NCBI GenBank assembly: GCA_902788205.1
Contig: CADAJJ010000002.1
Coordinates: forward strand, 45,067 to 109,066
Direction: 5' to 3'
Source: RUG023 sp900315435
Lineage (GTDB): Bacteria > Spirochaetota > Spirochaetia > Sphaerochaetales > Sphaerochaetaceae
Length of the DNA stretch: 64,000 nucleotides
Below, one piece after another: positions 18,356 through 27,484 of the stretch. How positions within the stretch are numbered: position 1 is the first letter of the stretch; every line of letters begins with the position of its first letter. The notes below the pieces were generated by a model. It saw nothing but the letters and a program-made list of their open reading frames with translations. It made no database searches and had not been told where the DNA came from. The position numbers and the translations under genes were made by a program.

Positions 18356-19723
18356 TCACTGGATGCCGTTCTTTTTGCGTATCTGGGACAGAATGACCTC
18401 GAAACGAGACATCATCTTGTCTGCAACCTCATCAGCCGTTTCCTTGCCGGTGATGAAACTGGCATATGCATTCCTGATTACGTCGCTCATCTCAGGCAGG
18501 TTGAGGAATGGAGAGAATGGCGCCCCTGCTTTGGACAGCAGGTACGATGTGGCGTCATATATGGATCCTTTCAACGCTCCGTGATCAGCCAAAACTTTCT
18601 GACCATACTCAGTCGGAGGAACCGATCTCTGAAGGCCAAGTTCGACAAGCGCATCAGAATCATTCACTAGGCAGTTCAGCAATCTCGCAGTGGCCTGAGG
18701 ATGTTTCGAGGCAGCGGAAATGGACCAGAACTGTGCTGGACGGACAAACAGTCCGTCAAACTCGGGACGGCCGATGACCGGATAGGCATAGATACCAATC
18801 TCACTGTCGCACTTCGATTCGAATTCTTTGATGTTACTCGTCCATCCATAGTCGCCAATCCATTCACCCTTTGTCTGGTGGGCATCCATGGTCGAACCGG
18901 CCATGGCCTCAACCTGCAAGGAGGCGCTTGGAAGCACACCCGAATCGGTCAGCTGACGGAAAATGTTCAAAGCCTGGACAACCTGGTCCTTGGTGACCTC
19001 AAGACGCGCAGTCGGAGAAACATAGTATTTCCCCGCTAACTCACTCAACACGAACGTGAAGAAATGGAGCGGAGCGTTGTCCGTAGAGGCGGACATCAGT
19101 GCGACGTTGTCTCCCAAAACGCGGCGGACATCTTTGGCATACGCCATCATGTCGTCTAGCGTCCAACTCTCGCCAGGTCCAGGAGGAAGATTCCCTCCCT
19201 TCTCCACATATTCGTTAATCCGTTTCTTGTTGTAGTAGAAAACCTTTCCGCTGATTCCTGTCGGAACGCCAATCAGCTTTCCATTGATCTCACCGCCACT
19301 GAGCAGCACGGGCGAGAACGTGGAAGTATCCAATTCCTTGCCCTCGAATTGATGCAGGTCGTCAAGCACCGCCTTCTTTGCAAATCCAACCTCGGCAATC
19401 CACTCGGTGGAGAAGCACATCAAATCTGGTGCAGTACCATTGGCAAGCTGGATGATAATCTTGTCGTGATACCCATCGAACGGGTTCGGCATGGTGGTCA
19501 CTTTCACGTCCGGGTTCTTCGACTCAAACACCTGTACTGCGGCATTCGTCGCCTTATGCCGGGTATCGTTACCCCACCACATCATCGAGATTTCCTGGGG
19601 TTTGCCGGAAACGGCGCTCTGAATTGGAGCACCGTTTCCCGATTCTGACGCACCATTGGCAATAAGGGTTAGCGATGCACCAAGCACCAAAAGCGTTGCC
19701 AATAACACCTTTTTTTTAACCAT
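18356..19723 (-). CDS. ABC sugar-binding protein (family 1)
   Basis: A 455-residue extracellular solute-binding protein of the carbohydrate family 1. The N-terminus has a basic start (MVKKK), a hydrophobic core, and a cleavage-type ANGASES end with no lipobox Cys, as in other spirochaete binding proteins. MMWWGNDTRHKATNAAVQVFE and LANGTAPDLMCFSTEW are typical of the family and parallel the binding protein at 31049. AGGAGG lies six bases before the ATG. It is third in the operon behind two permeases and delivers an oligosaccharide to them. The downstream hydrolases suggest hemicellulose fragments. Confidence 0.93.
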   Translation of the reverse strand: MVKKKVLLATLLVLGASLTLIANGASESGNGAPIQSAVSGKPQEISMMWWGNDTRHKATNAAVQVFESKNPDVKVTTMPNPFDGYHDKIIIQLANGTAPDLMCFSTEWIAEVGFAKKAVLDDLHQFEGKELDTSTFSPVLLSGGEINGKLIGVPTGISGKVFYYNKKRINEYVEKGGNLPPGPGESWTLDDMMAYAKDVRRVLGDNVALMSASTDNAPLHFFTFVLSELAGKYYVSPTARLEVTKDQVVQALNIFRQLTDSGVLPSASLQVEAMAGSTMDAHQTKGEWIGDYGWTSNIKEFESKCDSEIGIYAYPVIGRPEFDGLFVRPAQFWSISAASKHPQATARLLNCLVNDSDALVELGLQRSVPPTEYGQKVLADHGALKGSIYDATSYLLSKAGAPFSPFLNLPEMSDVIRNAYASFITGKETADEVADKMMSRFEVILSQIRKKNGIQ

Positions 19724-19756
19724 ATGTTTCCTCCTATTTCGTGATACGGTTAGATA

Positions 19757-20611
19757 TCAATTCTTCATTCCGGTTGTGGCGATTCCTTCGATGAAATACC
19801 GCTGACAGAAAGAAAAAAGAACCAACGGCGGTAGAATAGCCAGCACCGACATGGCCAAGATGTTCGTCCAAGCGATTTCACCGGTTGACGCATCCATGTT
19901 AACTTTCAAACCGATGGAAACCGGGAATTTAATCTCCGTGGACAGATAAATCATCGGATCAAGGAAGTCGTTGCTCGTCCAAATGAACTGGAACAGCACA
20001 CAAGTCACCATGGCTGGCTTGACCATCGGAAGAAGAACGAGCAGAAGCCGTTTCACCGAGCCACAACCGTCAATTTCGGCTGCTTCATCCATGTCCCGTG
20101 GTAACCCACGGAAGAATTGAATCATCAAGTACACAAAGTATGTATCCGCAGCAAACAGGGACGGAACAATCAACGGCTTGTAGGAATCGACCCAGTTTAA
20201 CTTGGTGAAGATGATGTAGGACGGCACCAGAATGACCGTCTTCGGAAAAAGCAAAGTGGCAATAAGGACGGACAGCATGAGCTTCTTGAACGGGAAGGTG
20301 AAACGTGCGAATCCATAAGCGACAATCGTAGCGGAAACAACCGTCGCGGCGACTCGAAGCACGGCAAACATCGCAGTGTTCAGGAAGAAGGTCGCAAAGG
20401 AGACGGAACCGGTCCCCTTCCATCCTTCGATGTACCCGCTCAAGGTAGGATTAGCTGGGATAACCGATTCGGTAAAGACATGATTAGCGTCCTTGAACGA
20501 AGAACCGACCAGCCAAAGAAACGGATAAATCAACAGAGCGCCAATCAGAATGAGGACGGCGTATGTCAGGAACCGGCTCACAACTCTACGTGTAGAAATC
20601 TCTTTAGCCAT
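19757..20611 (-). CDS. ABC sugar permease, MalG type
   Basis: A 284-residue inner-membrane protein with six predicted membrane spans. The ATPase-contact loop reads DEAAEIDGCGSVKRLLLVLLP, matching the EAA-G motif, and the C-terminus ends YFIEGIATTGMKN as in MalG-like permeases. It follows the MalF-type gene by ten bases and precedes the binding protein. No ATPase gene is in the operon, so a shared MsmX/UgpC-type ATPase encoded elsewhere is expected. Confidence 0.94.
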   Translation of the reverse strand: MAKEISTRRVVSRFLTYAVLILIGALLIYPFLWLVGSSFKDANHVFTESVIPANPTLSGYIEGWKGTGSVSFATFFLNTAMFAVLRVAATVVSATIVAYGFARFTFPFKKLMLSVLIATLLFPKTVILVPSYIIFTKLNWVDSYKPLIVPSLFAADTYFVYLMIQFFRGLPRDMDEAAEIDGCGSVKRLLLVLLPMVKPAMVTCVLFQFIWTSNDFLDPMIYLSTEIKFPVSIGLKVNMDASTGEIAWTNILAMSVLAILPPLVLFSFCQRYFIEGIATTGMKN

Positions 20612-20621
20612 TTCGATACCC

Positions 20622-21521
20622 TCAGTCTTGGTAGTTCACCCAATATTTCGACGATAGGAAGAGCAACACAGTTACCGTGGTAATTGTGAGGAATAGCATG
20701 ATGCTCAGCGCACTTGCGAAACCCATCTTCAGATACCGGAACGCATTCTGGTAGATCATCAAACTCATCAGGTAGGTCGCATGGTTTGGACCACCACCAG
20801 TAATCACGTATGGGGAATTGAATTCCTGGAATGCCGTGACCAGATTCGTCATCAGGTTGAAGAACACCATTGGAGTGATATACGGAACCGTTACATGCCA
20901 GAAGATGGTCCATTCTCTGGCCCCGTCGATACGTGCCGCTTCCTTCAACGACTGGGGCACATTCTTCAGCGCTGCCAAGAAAACGACCATCGTGGAACCA
21001 AACTGCCACACGTGCTGCAGGCTCACGACGAACAGTGCCGTATAGTCGCCGGTAAGCCATCCGACCAGAGGCAACCCCATTTTTCCGAGAATCCGGTTGA
21101 GAAGTCCATCGGTCATGAAAAGGAATTTCCACAGAATCGCAACCGCTACGCTGCTGCCCATCAAAGATGGAATATAGTATACTGAGCGAAAAGCGCCAAT
21201 GAACTTGACGTTCAACGAAAGCAAGTACGCGATAAACAGAGAGAATAACATTTTTCCAGGCACCGTCATCAGCACATACAGGAAGCTCACTTTGGCGGAC
21301 TGCCAGAATTCATCCATGTGAAAGGCCGTCCAATAGTTCTCAAAGCCAATGAAGAACGGACTGGAGACGATATTGTAGTCCTCAAAACTCAATACACAGG
21401 CCATCCCTAGTGGAATCGCCTTGAATGCAAGGAACCCAAATATCCAAGGAGTAACAAAAACCAACCCAATCATTTGGCTCTTTTTTCTCCTCGACATTTT
21501 CCGGTATGTCCGAGTGGACAT
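20622..21521 (-). CDS. ABC sugar permease, MalF type
   Basis: A 299-residue permease with six membrane spans and the EAA loop KEAARIDGAREWTIFWHVTVP. It is the first gene of the hemicellulose operon. The frame is open up to a TTG at 21584, but that longer start would put the coding region across the probable -35 box and the FadR-type operator. I therefore place the start at the ATG at 21521 (MSTRTYRKM), with MSRRKK at 21497 as an alternative. None of these starts has a good SD. Confidence 0.9.
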   Translation of the reverse strand: MSTRTYRKMSRRKKSQMIGLVFVTPWIFGFLAFKAIPLGMACVLSFEDYNIVSSPFFIGFENYWTAFHMDEFWQSAKVSFLYVLMTVPGKMLFSLFIAYLLSLNVKFIGAFRSVYYIPSLMGSSVAVAILWKFLFMTDGLLNRILGKMGLPLVGWLTGDYTALFVVSLQHVWQFGSTMVVFLAALKNVPQSLKEAARIDGAREWTIFWHVTVPYITPMVFFNLMTNLVTAFQEFNSPYVITGGGPNHATYLMSLMIYQNAFRYLKMGFASALSIMLFLTITTVTVLLFLSSKYWVNYQD

Positions 21522-21535
21522 TAGCAAGTGGTTTG

Positions 21536-21552
21536 TAGTGGTCATACCACTA
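21536..21552. promoter_or_regulatory. Probable FadR/GntR operator of the hemicellulose operon
   Basis: TAGTGGTCATACCACTA is a perfect inverted repeat: seven-base arms with a three-base centre. The TGGTxxxACCA core is the form bound by FadR-subfamily GntR proteins, one of which is encoded in the same operon. It lies between the probable promoter and the first ATG, where a bound repressor would block transcription. Confidence 0.65.
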
Positions 21553-21553
21553 T

Positions 21554-21581
21554 GGTTTATGCATTTCTTGAATGCTGTCAA
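21554..21581 (-). promoter_or_regulatory. Probable promoter of the hemicellulose operon
   Basis: On the minus strand TTGACA (21581-21576) is followed after 16 bases by TAAACC (21559-21554). The -35 box is perfect, the -10 box is weak (three of six), and the operator begins immediately downstream. A weak -10 under repressor control is plausible. Confidence 0.45.
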
Positions 21582-21584
21582 CAA

Positions 21585-21949
21585 AATTTTTGGTATTTAA
21601 TTTATATGTATCGCTTCTCGTCCAGTAAGTTACGATAGCAACAGAGGTTTGCGTAATATTAAAATTGAAAAGCAATTACGTATATTATAATTAATTGTAA
21701 AATAGCAAATATAAACTGATGAAAACCATCTTGCGTTTCCCTGCAACGATTGCAACCATTCTCCAAATCATAATGGATAACCACTTAACCATTATGGATA
21801 CAACCAATAAACACTCTCTGAAATTAACCAAAAGCCCGACACTTTTCTTCCACATCGCATAATGCTCCGTCTTCGACGGATTTCGCACTGCTGTTAGGGC
21901 CGGAAAACACCAATCCCACCTGCCGGATTGTCCCCAAGGTATTGTAATA
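21585..21949. other. AT-rich intergenic stretch
   Basis: About 365 bases between the hemicellulose promoter and the toxin remnant. A 65-codon frame on the minus strand (21691-21888) has no SD and no recognisable content. The segment near 21600-21720 is very AT-rich. I see no terminator that would end the toxin transcript. Confidence 0.5.
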
Positions 21950-22263
21950 TCATAGCTTCGTACGATAGATTTTCAGCATGTGAAAGGCCCCCACAAGATA
22001 CACCGTTTTCCTTCCTATTTGGTAGATACACACACGTAATCATGTTTCTTCAAAGCCAGTTTCCGGTATTCTTTTACATGGAGGTAAGGATCTTCGTAGA
22101 ACGACACGGACCCTGCCCTTTCCTCAAGCTGTTCATATGCGCATGCAATATCTTCGAGAATGGCTTTCGCTGCGGAAGGATTCTGCAATGTATCGACAAT
22201 ATACCTAATGCATGTATCAATCTGATGCGCTACGTATGCTGAAATTTCCAGCTTATAGGCCAT
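21950..22263 (-). pseudogene. RelE/ParE-family toxin, frameshifted in a GT repeat
   Basis: The intact frame gives 82 residues that look like a ParE/RelE toxin up to YRKLALKKHDYV, then runs into VCVSTK and a stop. Removing two bases from the (GT)4 run at 22028-22035 restores the family's normal ending (YVCIYQIGRKTVYLVGAFHM, then LKIYRTKL) with a stop at 21950, giving 103 residues, the usual length. The gene overlaps the antitoxin remnant by 11 bases, the standard arrangement. The change in a dinucleotide repeat could be inactivation, phase variation or a sequencing error. Confidence 0.75.
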
Positions 22264-22503
22264 ATTTCTCTCTTACATCGGCCAGCGCTTCTCTGGCCCC
22301 CCTGGTTTTTCCATCCTTGATCTGGCGCTCGGAAATATCCAGCTCACGATACAGCTTCTGTCTCTGAAACATATTTTCGAACGTTTCCATGCCCATCAGC
22401 ACCATATCGCCGTATCCATTCTTCATTACAAAAATCGGATCAGAACCATTTCCGAAATCCTTGCCGTATCCTTCAACTCTTTGATTGTGGCAATTTGTGG
22501 CAT
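22253..22503 (-). pseudogene. Phd/YefM-type antitoxin, frameshifted
   Basis: A strong SD (GGAGG at 22511-22515) precedes the ATG at 22503, which opens the reading frame MPQIATIKELKDTARISEM. This is a classic Phd/YefM start, but it then hits a stop within seven codons. The rest of the family sequence (GSDPIFVMKNGYGDMVLMGM, then ETFENM) continues in another frame up to 22253. The break is at about 22437-22449, where a few codons also seem to be missing. A TTG at 22507 could start the second frame, but it would give the wrong N-terminus. With the toxin also broken, the module is probably dead. Confidence 0.75.
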
Positions 22504-22690
22504 ACAATTACCTCCTATCATACCATACTTTTCTTTCGCTACAAAGATTTTAAGTCTCTTCTTTACGTCCATCTCCACCTCTCGAACAAAAGGAAAGAAA
22601 AGCATGCTACATCATTCCATGGTACAACCTCTGCCAAAATGTTGTTTTTTATAGTCTTTGATACTCCTGCATAACTTCTTTACAAAGCAT

Positions 22691-23527
22691 TCATCCCTTT
22701 ATACCTGTAGCAGCAATTCCTTGCACATAATATTTCTGGAAAAACAGGAACATCACAACCATGGGAATGATTGAAACGACCAAGGAAGCCATGATCGGTC
22801 CATAATAAATTGGAGGTTCCGTAAAAAAAGCTTGCAAGCCAAGTTGAACTGTCTTTTTCGTATCAGACATCGTCACAAGCAACGGCCACATGAAATCCGA
22901 CCAGTAAGCAACATAATCAAGAATCAAAACCGTACAGAATACTGGTCCAGAAACGGGTACCACCAATTGGAAAAACGTCCTGATTTGACCCGCACCATCA
23001 ATAGAAGCCGCTTCAATCAAGTCGTCCGGCACATCAAGAAAAAACTGGCGGAACAAGTAGATATCAAAGCATTTCGCCGCAAACGGAACAATCAACGCGA
23101 AGTAGGTATCATTCCAGCCAATCTTATAGACTATCCAGTACAAGGCAAGGACTATGCTCTCCAAGGGAAGGACGAACAAAGCGATGATTGTAGTGAAAAG
23201 AGCATTCCGTCCTCCGAACTGAAACTTTGCCAAGGCGTATCCGCACATGGAATTCACCAGCAAACTCAAGCAGACCAAGATGGAAACATAGAAGACACTG
23301 TTCCCGATACAATGAAATAAATTGCTCTCACGAAAAACAGTCTTATAATTCTCAAGCGTGAAGCCAAAAGGAACAAAAGCCGCCAAGCCTTTTGTCATGT
23401 CGCTGAATATCCGACTCTCAGGTTTTACTGACGAAGCAACCATCCAAAGCAGAGGCGAAAGATACAATAATCCAAGAACCGTATTCACGACGTATATGAT
23501 GAGCTGATTACGTTGTCTGCAGGTCAT
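22691..23527 (-). CDS. ABC sugar permease, MalG type (fructan locus)
   Basis: A 278-residue permease with six membrane spans. The EAA loop reads IEAASIDGAGQIRTFFQLVVP, and the end YYVQGIAATGIKG is typical of MalG-like subunits. GAGGAT precedes the ATG, and the gene follows the MalF-type partner by ten bases. The operon order is binding protein, GH32, MalF, MalG. No ATPase is encoded here. Confidence 0.94.
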   Translation of the reverse strand: MTCRQRNQLIIYVVNTVLGLLYLSPLLWMVASSVKPESRIFSDMTKGLAAFVPFGFTLENYKTVFRESNLFHCIGNSVFYVSILVCLSLLVNSMCGYALAKFQFGGRNALFTTIIALFVLPLESIVLALYWIVYKIGWNDTYFALIVPFAAKCFDIYLFRQFFLDVPDDLIEAASIDGAGQIRTFFQLVVPVSGPVFCTVLILDYVAYWSDFMWPLLVTMSDTKKTVQLGLQAFFTEPPIYYGPIMASLVVSIIPMVVMFLFFQKYYVQGIAATGIKG

Positions 23528-23537
23528 AACGATATCC

Positions 23538-24425
23538 TCACTTCTGCCGAACGATGCGCTTTACCGTAAGCGACATGGTCACGACAATAATAAAAAACAA
23601 GACGGAGATGGTCGAAGCGTAACCGATGTTACGGAACTGAAAACCCTGCTGATAGATGTAGTAGGTCAGGGTCTTTGTGGACTCCTTCGGACCTCCCTGC
23701 GTCATGACATAGGGTTGTGTAAACAGTTTCATAGCAGAAATCATGGTTACCTGCACGACAAAAATCAGAACGTTCCTCATTCCCGGGAGCGTCACATGGA
23801 TGAATTGCTGGAACGTATTGGCACCGTCAATCTCGGCTGCCTCGTACAGTTCATTGGGAATAGCCTGTAGCCCGGCAAGCAGAATCATCATATGGTATCC
23901 CGCCGAATGCCAACCACTCATGAAGATAATGGCATTCATTGCGGTTTTGGGGTCATGAAGAAATGGGCATGGCTCAAAACCAAGCTTCACAAGAAACGCG
24001 TTGAGGAGGCCTTGTGTCGGATTTGGATTGTAGATGAAGGTCCACAGGATGGAAACAACCGTAATGGAGGTCACCAAAGGGGTAAAATACGCTACCCGGA
24101 AAACACCCACTCCTTTGAACTTGCGTCTCACCAACAATGCCAGTATGAAAGCAAGTGAGTCCTGGTAGCAAACGACAACTATAGCGAAATAGAATGTATT
24201 CCGAATCGTCTTATAGAACGTCTGGTCATGGAAAACGCGCATATAGTTCTCCATTCCGTCAAAAAAAGCAGCCTGGGGCTTCAACATATTGAAATTCATA
24301 AAACTGAATCCAAACGACAAAACTACAGGAACTACAAGGAAACAACACAGAAGCACTACTGCTGGCAGTGTGAAGAACAGCACGTACGGAACCGGAGTTC
24401 GTTTCAAAGAAGATACTTGTTTCAT
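23538..24425 (-). CDS. ABC sugar permease, MalF type (fructan locus)
   Basis: A 295-residue permease with the EAA loop YEAAEIDGANTFQQFIHVTLP and six spans. I use the ATG at 24425, which has GGAG seven bases upstream; an in-frame TTG at 24437 would overlap the GH32 stop. The gene starts within a few bases of the GH32 end (24428), so the two are translationally close. Confidence 0.92.
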   Translation of the reverse strand: MKQVSSLKRTPVPYVLFFTLPAVVLLCCFLVVPVVLSFGFSFMNFNMLKPQAAFFDGMENYMRVFHDQTFYKTIRNTFYFAIVVVCYQDSLAFILALLVRRKFKGVGVFRVAYFTPLVTSITVVSILWTFIYNPNPTQGLLNAFLVKLGFEPCPFLHDPKTAMNAIIFMSGWHSAGYHMMILLAGLQAIPNELYEAAEIDGANTFQQFIHVTLPGMRNVLIFVVQVTMISAMKLFTQPYVMTQGGPKESTKTLTYYIYQQGFQFRNIGYASTISVLFFIIVVTMSLTVKRIVRQK

Positions 24426-24427
24426 TC

Positions 24428-26035
24428 TCAACTCCAAACTGGTGAAAGCTGATGGCTCTCAACTCTTGTTGCCATGCCATCAATTTGAACCGACACAACT
24501 TTTCCTTCTTCCAGAACCACACCCCCATACCGGATGGAAGCCACCTGCTCTCCCCCATTTACGAAAAGTTCAAGGAGTGCCGTATCAACGAAGACTTCCA
24601 GTTGTTCCAACCGTTGGATCTTGATCGTGCAACGTTTTTGTCCATTGATAGAAAGAACTAAAAGGTTCTCTTGATAGGAAAGGGAAAGACCTTTCTTTCC
24701 GGCAAGAATGGAAGCAAGGCTACGAATCGGAGAACCAGAGATTTTCAACATATAGGAAGTGCCTTGCACACCTCTTGCTTCCTTCTGCAACACAGCGATA
24801 TCTTCTGCCGGATTTTGCATCAGTCTCCCATCCTTGAGGGAAAGCTCCCGTGGTAGCGAAAGAGTGCCGTTTGCCCCGTGGAGTGAAGGTTTATAGATGT
24901 TGCGAGTATCAGAGTTCCAGCCGAATAAAATCCTCCTGCCCTTCCATTCCATGGTCTGTGTCGCATAGAAGTCTTTTCCTTCGTCCAAAAAACCTGAAGA
25001 TTCGGGAAGAAAGGTTTTGCCATCGAAGGAACCAACAATATATTTCACATCGCGCTGGGGCGTCCTATCCTTGTTGATGAAGCCGACAAGCAGTACCCAT
25101 TTCCCTCCAAGCAGAAAGAAATCCGGACATTCCGCGATGGCATATTTTTCATCTTGTTCCACATAAAGATTGGAAACAAAACTCCATGATTCCAAGTCTT
25201 TCGACGAATAAAGCAAGACCGTCGGCATACCACTGATACAGCTACCAACCACCATCAGGAAACCATCCTCATACGGGAACACCTTTGGATCTCGGAAGTC
25301 TCCCGTACAATGTTCCAAATGGGGTTCAAGAACCGTATGCTCATCATGAAAGAAGATTCCATCTTCGCTCACAGTCCTTACCTGTTTCTCCTTTCGCCAT
25401 GTCCGGGCAACATCACCCACATTCCTTGTAAAGAACACAGACATCAAAGACCCTTGTACAATGGCGCTTCCCGAGAACGCCCCTCCCCGCAAGCCGGCGG
25501 CATCTTGTAGCTCTGCTTGCGGGAACAAAGCAACTGGCTCATGGATCCAGTGCACGAGGTCATCACTTACCGCATGGCCCCAATGCATGTTTCCCCAAAC
25601 CTGTCCAAAAGGATTGTACTGGTAGAAGAGGTGCATTTTCCCGCCGAAAACGCAAAGGCCATTCGGATCGTTCATCCATCCTTCCATGGGAGAAAAATGA
25701 ATCCGGTTTCGGCCAGGCAGGTTATTTCCATTGCCATAGATAGGGAAAATCCCTCTCTGCAACATCATGGGACCATGGTCAAGATATGCAAGGTCGATAT
25801 ATCCATGCTCCCAAGAAAGATGGTATTCCGTTTCCTCTTCTAAATCAAAATGTAAGGAACCAAAAGAGGCTCTCAGAGTCTGTACCGAACAAACTCCTTG
25901 GGCAGATTCCAAGGAAAAAGATGCCTCTGAAAATCCGCTGTCCCGACGGACGAACAAAGCCAATCCATGATAAGCAAAGGACGAAAAAAGAAGTGGTTGC
26001 ATTTTCTTTGGTATGAAATTGGGTTGGAATGACAT
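24428..26035 (-). CDS. GH32 beta-fructosidase (sucrose/fructan hydrolase)
   Basis: A 535-residue GH32 enzyme that releases fructose from sucrose, inulin or levan oligomers. After a short N-terminal beta region the catalytic propeller begins with HFSPMEGWMNDPNG (nucleophile Asp), followed by the transition-state RDPKVF and the acid/base motif AECPDFF. The C-terminal beta-sandwich ends in LEVFVDTALLELFVNGG. No signal peptide is present, so it works inside the cell on imported sugars. The N-terminal extension before the propeller is longer than in plain sucrose-6-phosphate hydrolases. It is cotranscribed with the binding protein upstream and the permeases downstream. Confidence 0.93.
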   Translation of the reverse strand: MSFQPNFIPKKMQPLLFSSFAYHGLALFVRRDSGFSEASFSLESAQGVCSVQTLRASFGSLHFDLEEETEYHLSWEHGYIDLAYLDHGPMMLQRGIFPIYGNGNNLPGRNRIHFSPMEGWMNDPNGLCVFGGKMHLFYQYNPFGQVWGNMHWGHAVSDDLVHWIHEPVALFPQAELQDAAGLRGGAFSGSAIVQGSLMSVFFTRNVGDVARTWRKEKQVRTVSEDGIFFHDEHTVLEPHLEHCTGDFRDPKVFPYEDGFLMVVGSCISGMPTVLLYSSKDLESWSFVSNLYVEQDEKYAIAECPDFFLLGGKWVLLVGFINKDRTPQRDVKYIVGSFDGKTFLPESSGFLDEGKDFYATQTMEWKGRRILFGWNSDTRNIYKPSLHGANGTLSLPRELSLKDGRLMQNPAEDIAVLQKEARGVQGTSYMLKISGSPIRSLASILAGKKGLSLSYQENLLVLSINGQKRCTIKIQRLEQLEVFVDTALLELFVNGGEQVASIRYGGVVLEEGKVVSVQIDGMATRVESHQLSPVWS

Positions 26036-26058
26036 GCCACGGGCTCAAAACCCGTGGC
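26036..26058 (-). promoter_or_regulatory. Intercistronic hairpin between binding protein and GH32 genes
   Basis: An 8-bp perfect stem (GCCACGGG / CCCGTGGC) with a 7-base loop lies directly before the GH32 ATG. It has no T run. Hairpins at this place in sugar ABC operons often protect the binding-protein mRNA; here it would also cover the region where the GH32 SD should be. Confidence 0.55.
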
Positions 26059-26069
26059 AAGATCCCATG

Positions 26070-27365
26070 TTATTTGTTTGAGCTTTGGAATCGGGCATAT
26101 TCTGCATCGACATACTCGGCAAGGGCATCAAGGCTCTCTTTCGGGTCGCTGCCAGAACAGATATCCAAGAAAGTCTCGGAGAATTTGGGAGAAAGGACCG
26201 TGTACACGGGGGTCCTCGGTCTGGGGACAGCAGTCGAGAACAGCTCGTCGGAGAAAACCTTGAACGGAAGCGTGTTCCACATCTCGTTATTTTCGTAGTT
26301 GGATTTTCTGGAAGGCGGATATCCGCCAGTCGTACTGTACACCAGCGTGGAATCTGCATTGGTCATGAACGCAAGAGCCACGGCAGCCGCTTCTTTGTCC
26401 TTCACGTTCTTCGACATGCCCAAGGCCCAGCTACCACATGGAGATGCAGCGGAATGGCTGTTTGTCACCGGATAATAGGTAAGGCCGAGGGGGAAATCAG
26501 GATAGCTTTTGACAACACCCTTGAATCCACCACTGTTGGTAATCCACATGGCGCTTTTTCCATCCTGAAACTCTGTGGGAGAAGGATCGATATTTGCCAG
26601 CCCTTCCTTGAAGAACCTCTGCAGATACGTCGCAGCCTCGATACCACCCTTGTTGTTGATGAATCCATTCACTTTGCTGCCATCGGCACTGGTAAAAGAA
26701 GAGTTGTTCATATCCCAGAACGGAGACAATGCATACGGGATTCCCTCTCCCTTGTTCATAATCAACTTAATGCCGACACACTCGGGAGTAGATACTTTTT
26801 TGGCCATTTCATAGATTTCGTCCCAAGTGTATGCATCTTCGATGCTGGTCGGGATACGAAAGCCGTATTTTGCGAAAATATCCTTGTTGTACAGCAGAGC
26901 ACAGGAAGATTCGTTCAAACCTATGGCGTACAGGTGGTTATCATAGGTTCCCTGGATGACAATGGAAGGCATCAAATCAGCCTTGCTCTCTGCAGAAACA
27001 TACTCATCCAGGGGAAGGATTATGCCATTTGCCGCATAGTTCGCCACGTTCGGACCATCCAGAGCAAGCAAATCGGGAAGCTGGTTGGTAAATGCGGCGG
27101 AGTTCACTTTATCCTCATACGCATACGCCGTACCACGAGGAATGTAGGTAATGGTCAAATGATAGGTGCCTTTGTACTGCTCATTGAAGTCGGCAACGCG
27201 TTTGTCGAATCCGGGAATCATCACCTTGTTTTCCTGATACCACATGGTGATTTCCTTCACACCGTCATGTTCCTTTCCTTTCGCAATTTGCTCATGAGAG
27301 CCATTGGCAAACAGGGAGACAATGGAAAATACGGTTGCAAGCATAGCGCAGAATGTTCTTCTCAT
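26070..27365 (-). CDS. ABC sugar-binding protein (fructan locus)
   Basis: A 431-residue solute-binding protein. The signal peptide runs MRRTFCAMLATVFSIVSLFANGS with a spirochaete-type ANGS end and no lipobox. Family marks include EITMWYQENKVMIPGFDKRVADFNE and PCGSWALGMSKNVKDKEAAAVALAFM. AGGAGG lies upstream of the ATG. It is first in the operon with GH32 and two permeases, so fructo-oligosaccharide or sucrose uptake is likely. It is more diverged from the other two binding proteins of the window than those are from each other. Confidence 0.92.
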   Translation of the reverse strand: MRRTFCAMLATVFSIVSLFANGSHEQIAKGKEHDGVKEITMWYQENKVMIPGFDKRVADFNEQYKGTYHLTITYIPRGTAYAYEDKVNSAAFTNQLPDLLALDGPNVANYAANGIILPLDEYVSAESKADLMPSIVIQGTYDNHLYAIGLNESSCALLYNKDIFAKYGFRIPTSIEDAYTWDEIYEMAKKVSTPECVGIKLIMNKGEGIPYALSPFWDMNNSSFTSADGSKVNGFINNKGGIEAATYLQRFFKEGLANIDPSPTEFQDGKSAMWITNSGGFKGVVKSYPDFPLGLTYYPVTNSHSAASPCGSWALGMSKNVKDKEAAAVALAFMTNADSTLVYSTTGGYPPSRKSNYENNEMWNTLPFKVFSDELFSTAVPRPRTPVYTVLSPKFSETFLDICSGSDPKESLDALAEYVDAEYARFQSSNK

Positions 27366-27484
27366 AGGTGTTTTCCTCCTCGAAAGCCATGCGTTTGCAT
27401 GACCCTTCTTCCATGCTATGGCCGGTTCTCAAAACCCACAATTGCAACATTTTTACCGTTTTTATTCTAATAAAGTCAAAATAA

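Noticed and set aside
21691..21888. 65-codon minus-strand frame in the AT-rich spacer
   Set aside because: No SD, no recognisable content, and an amino-acid make-up expected from AT-rich non-coding DNA.
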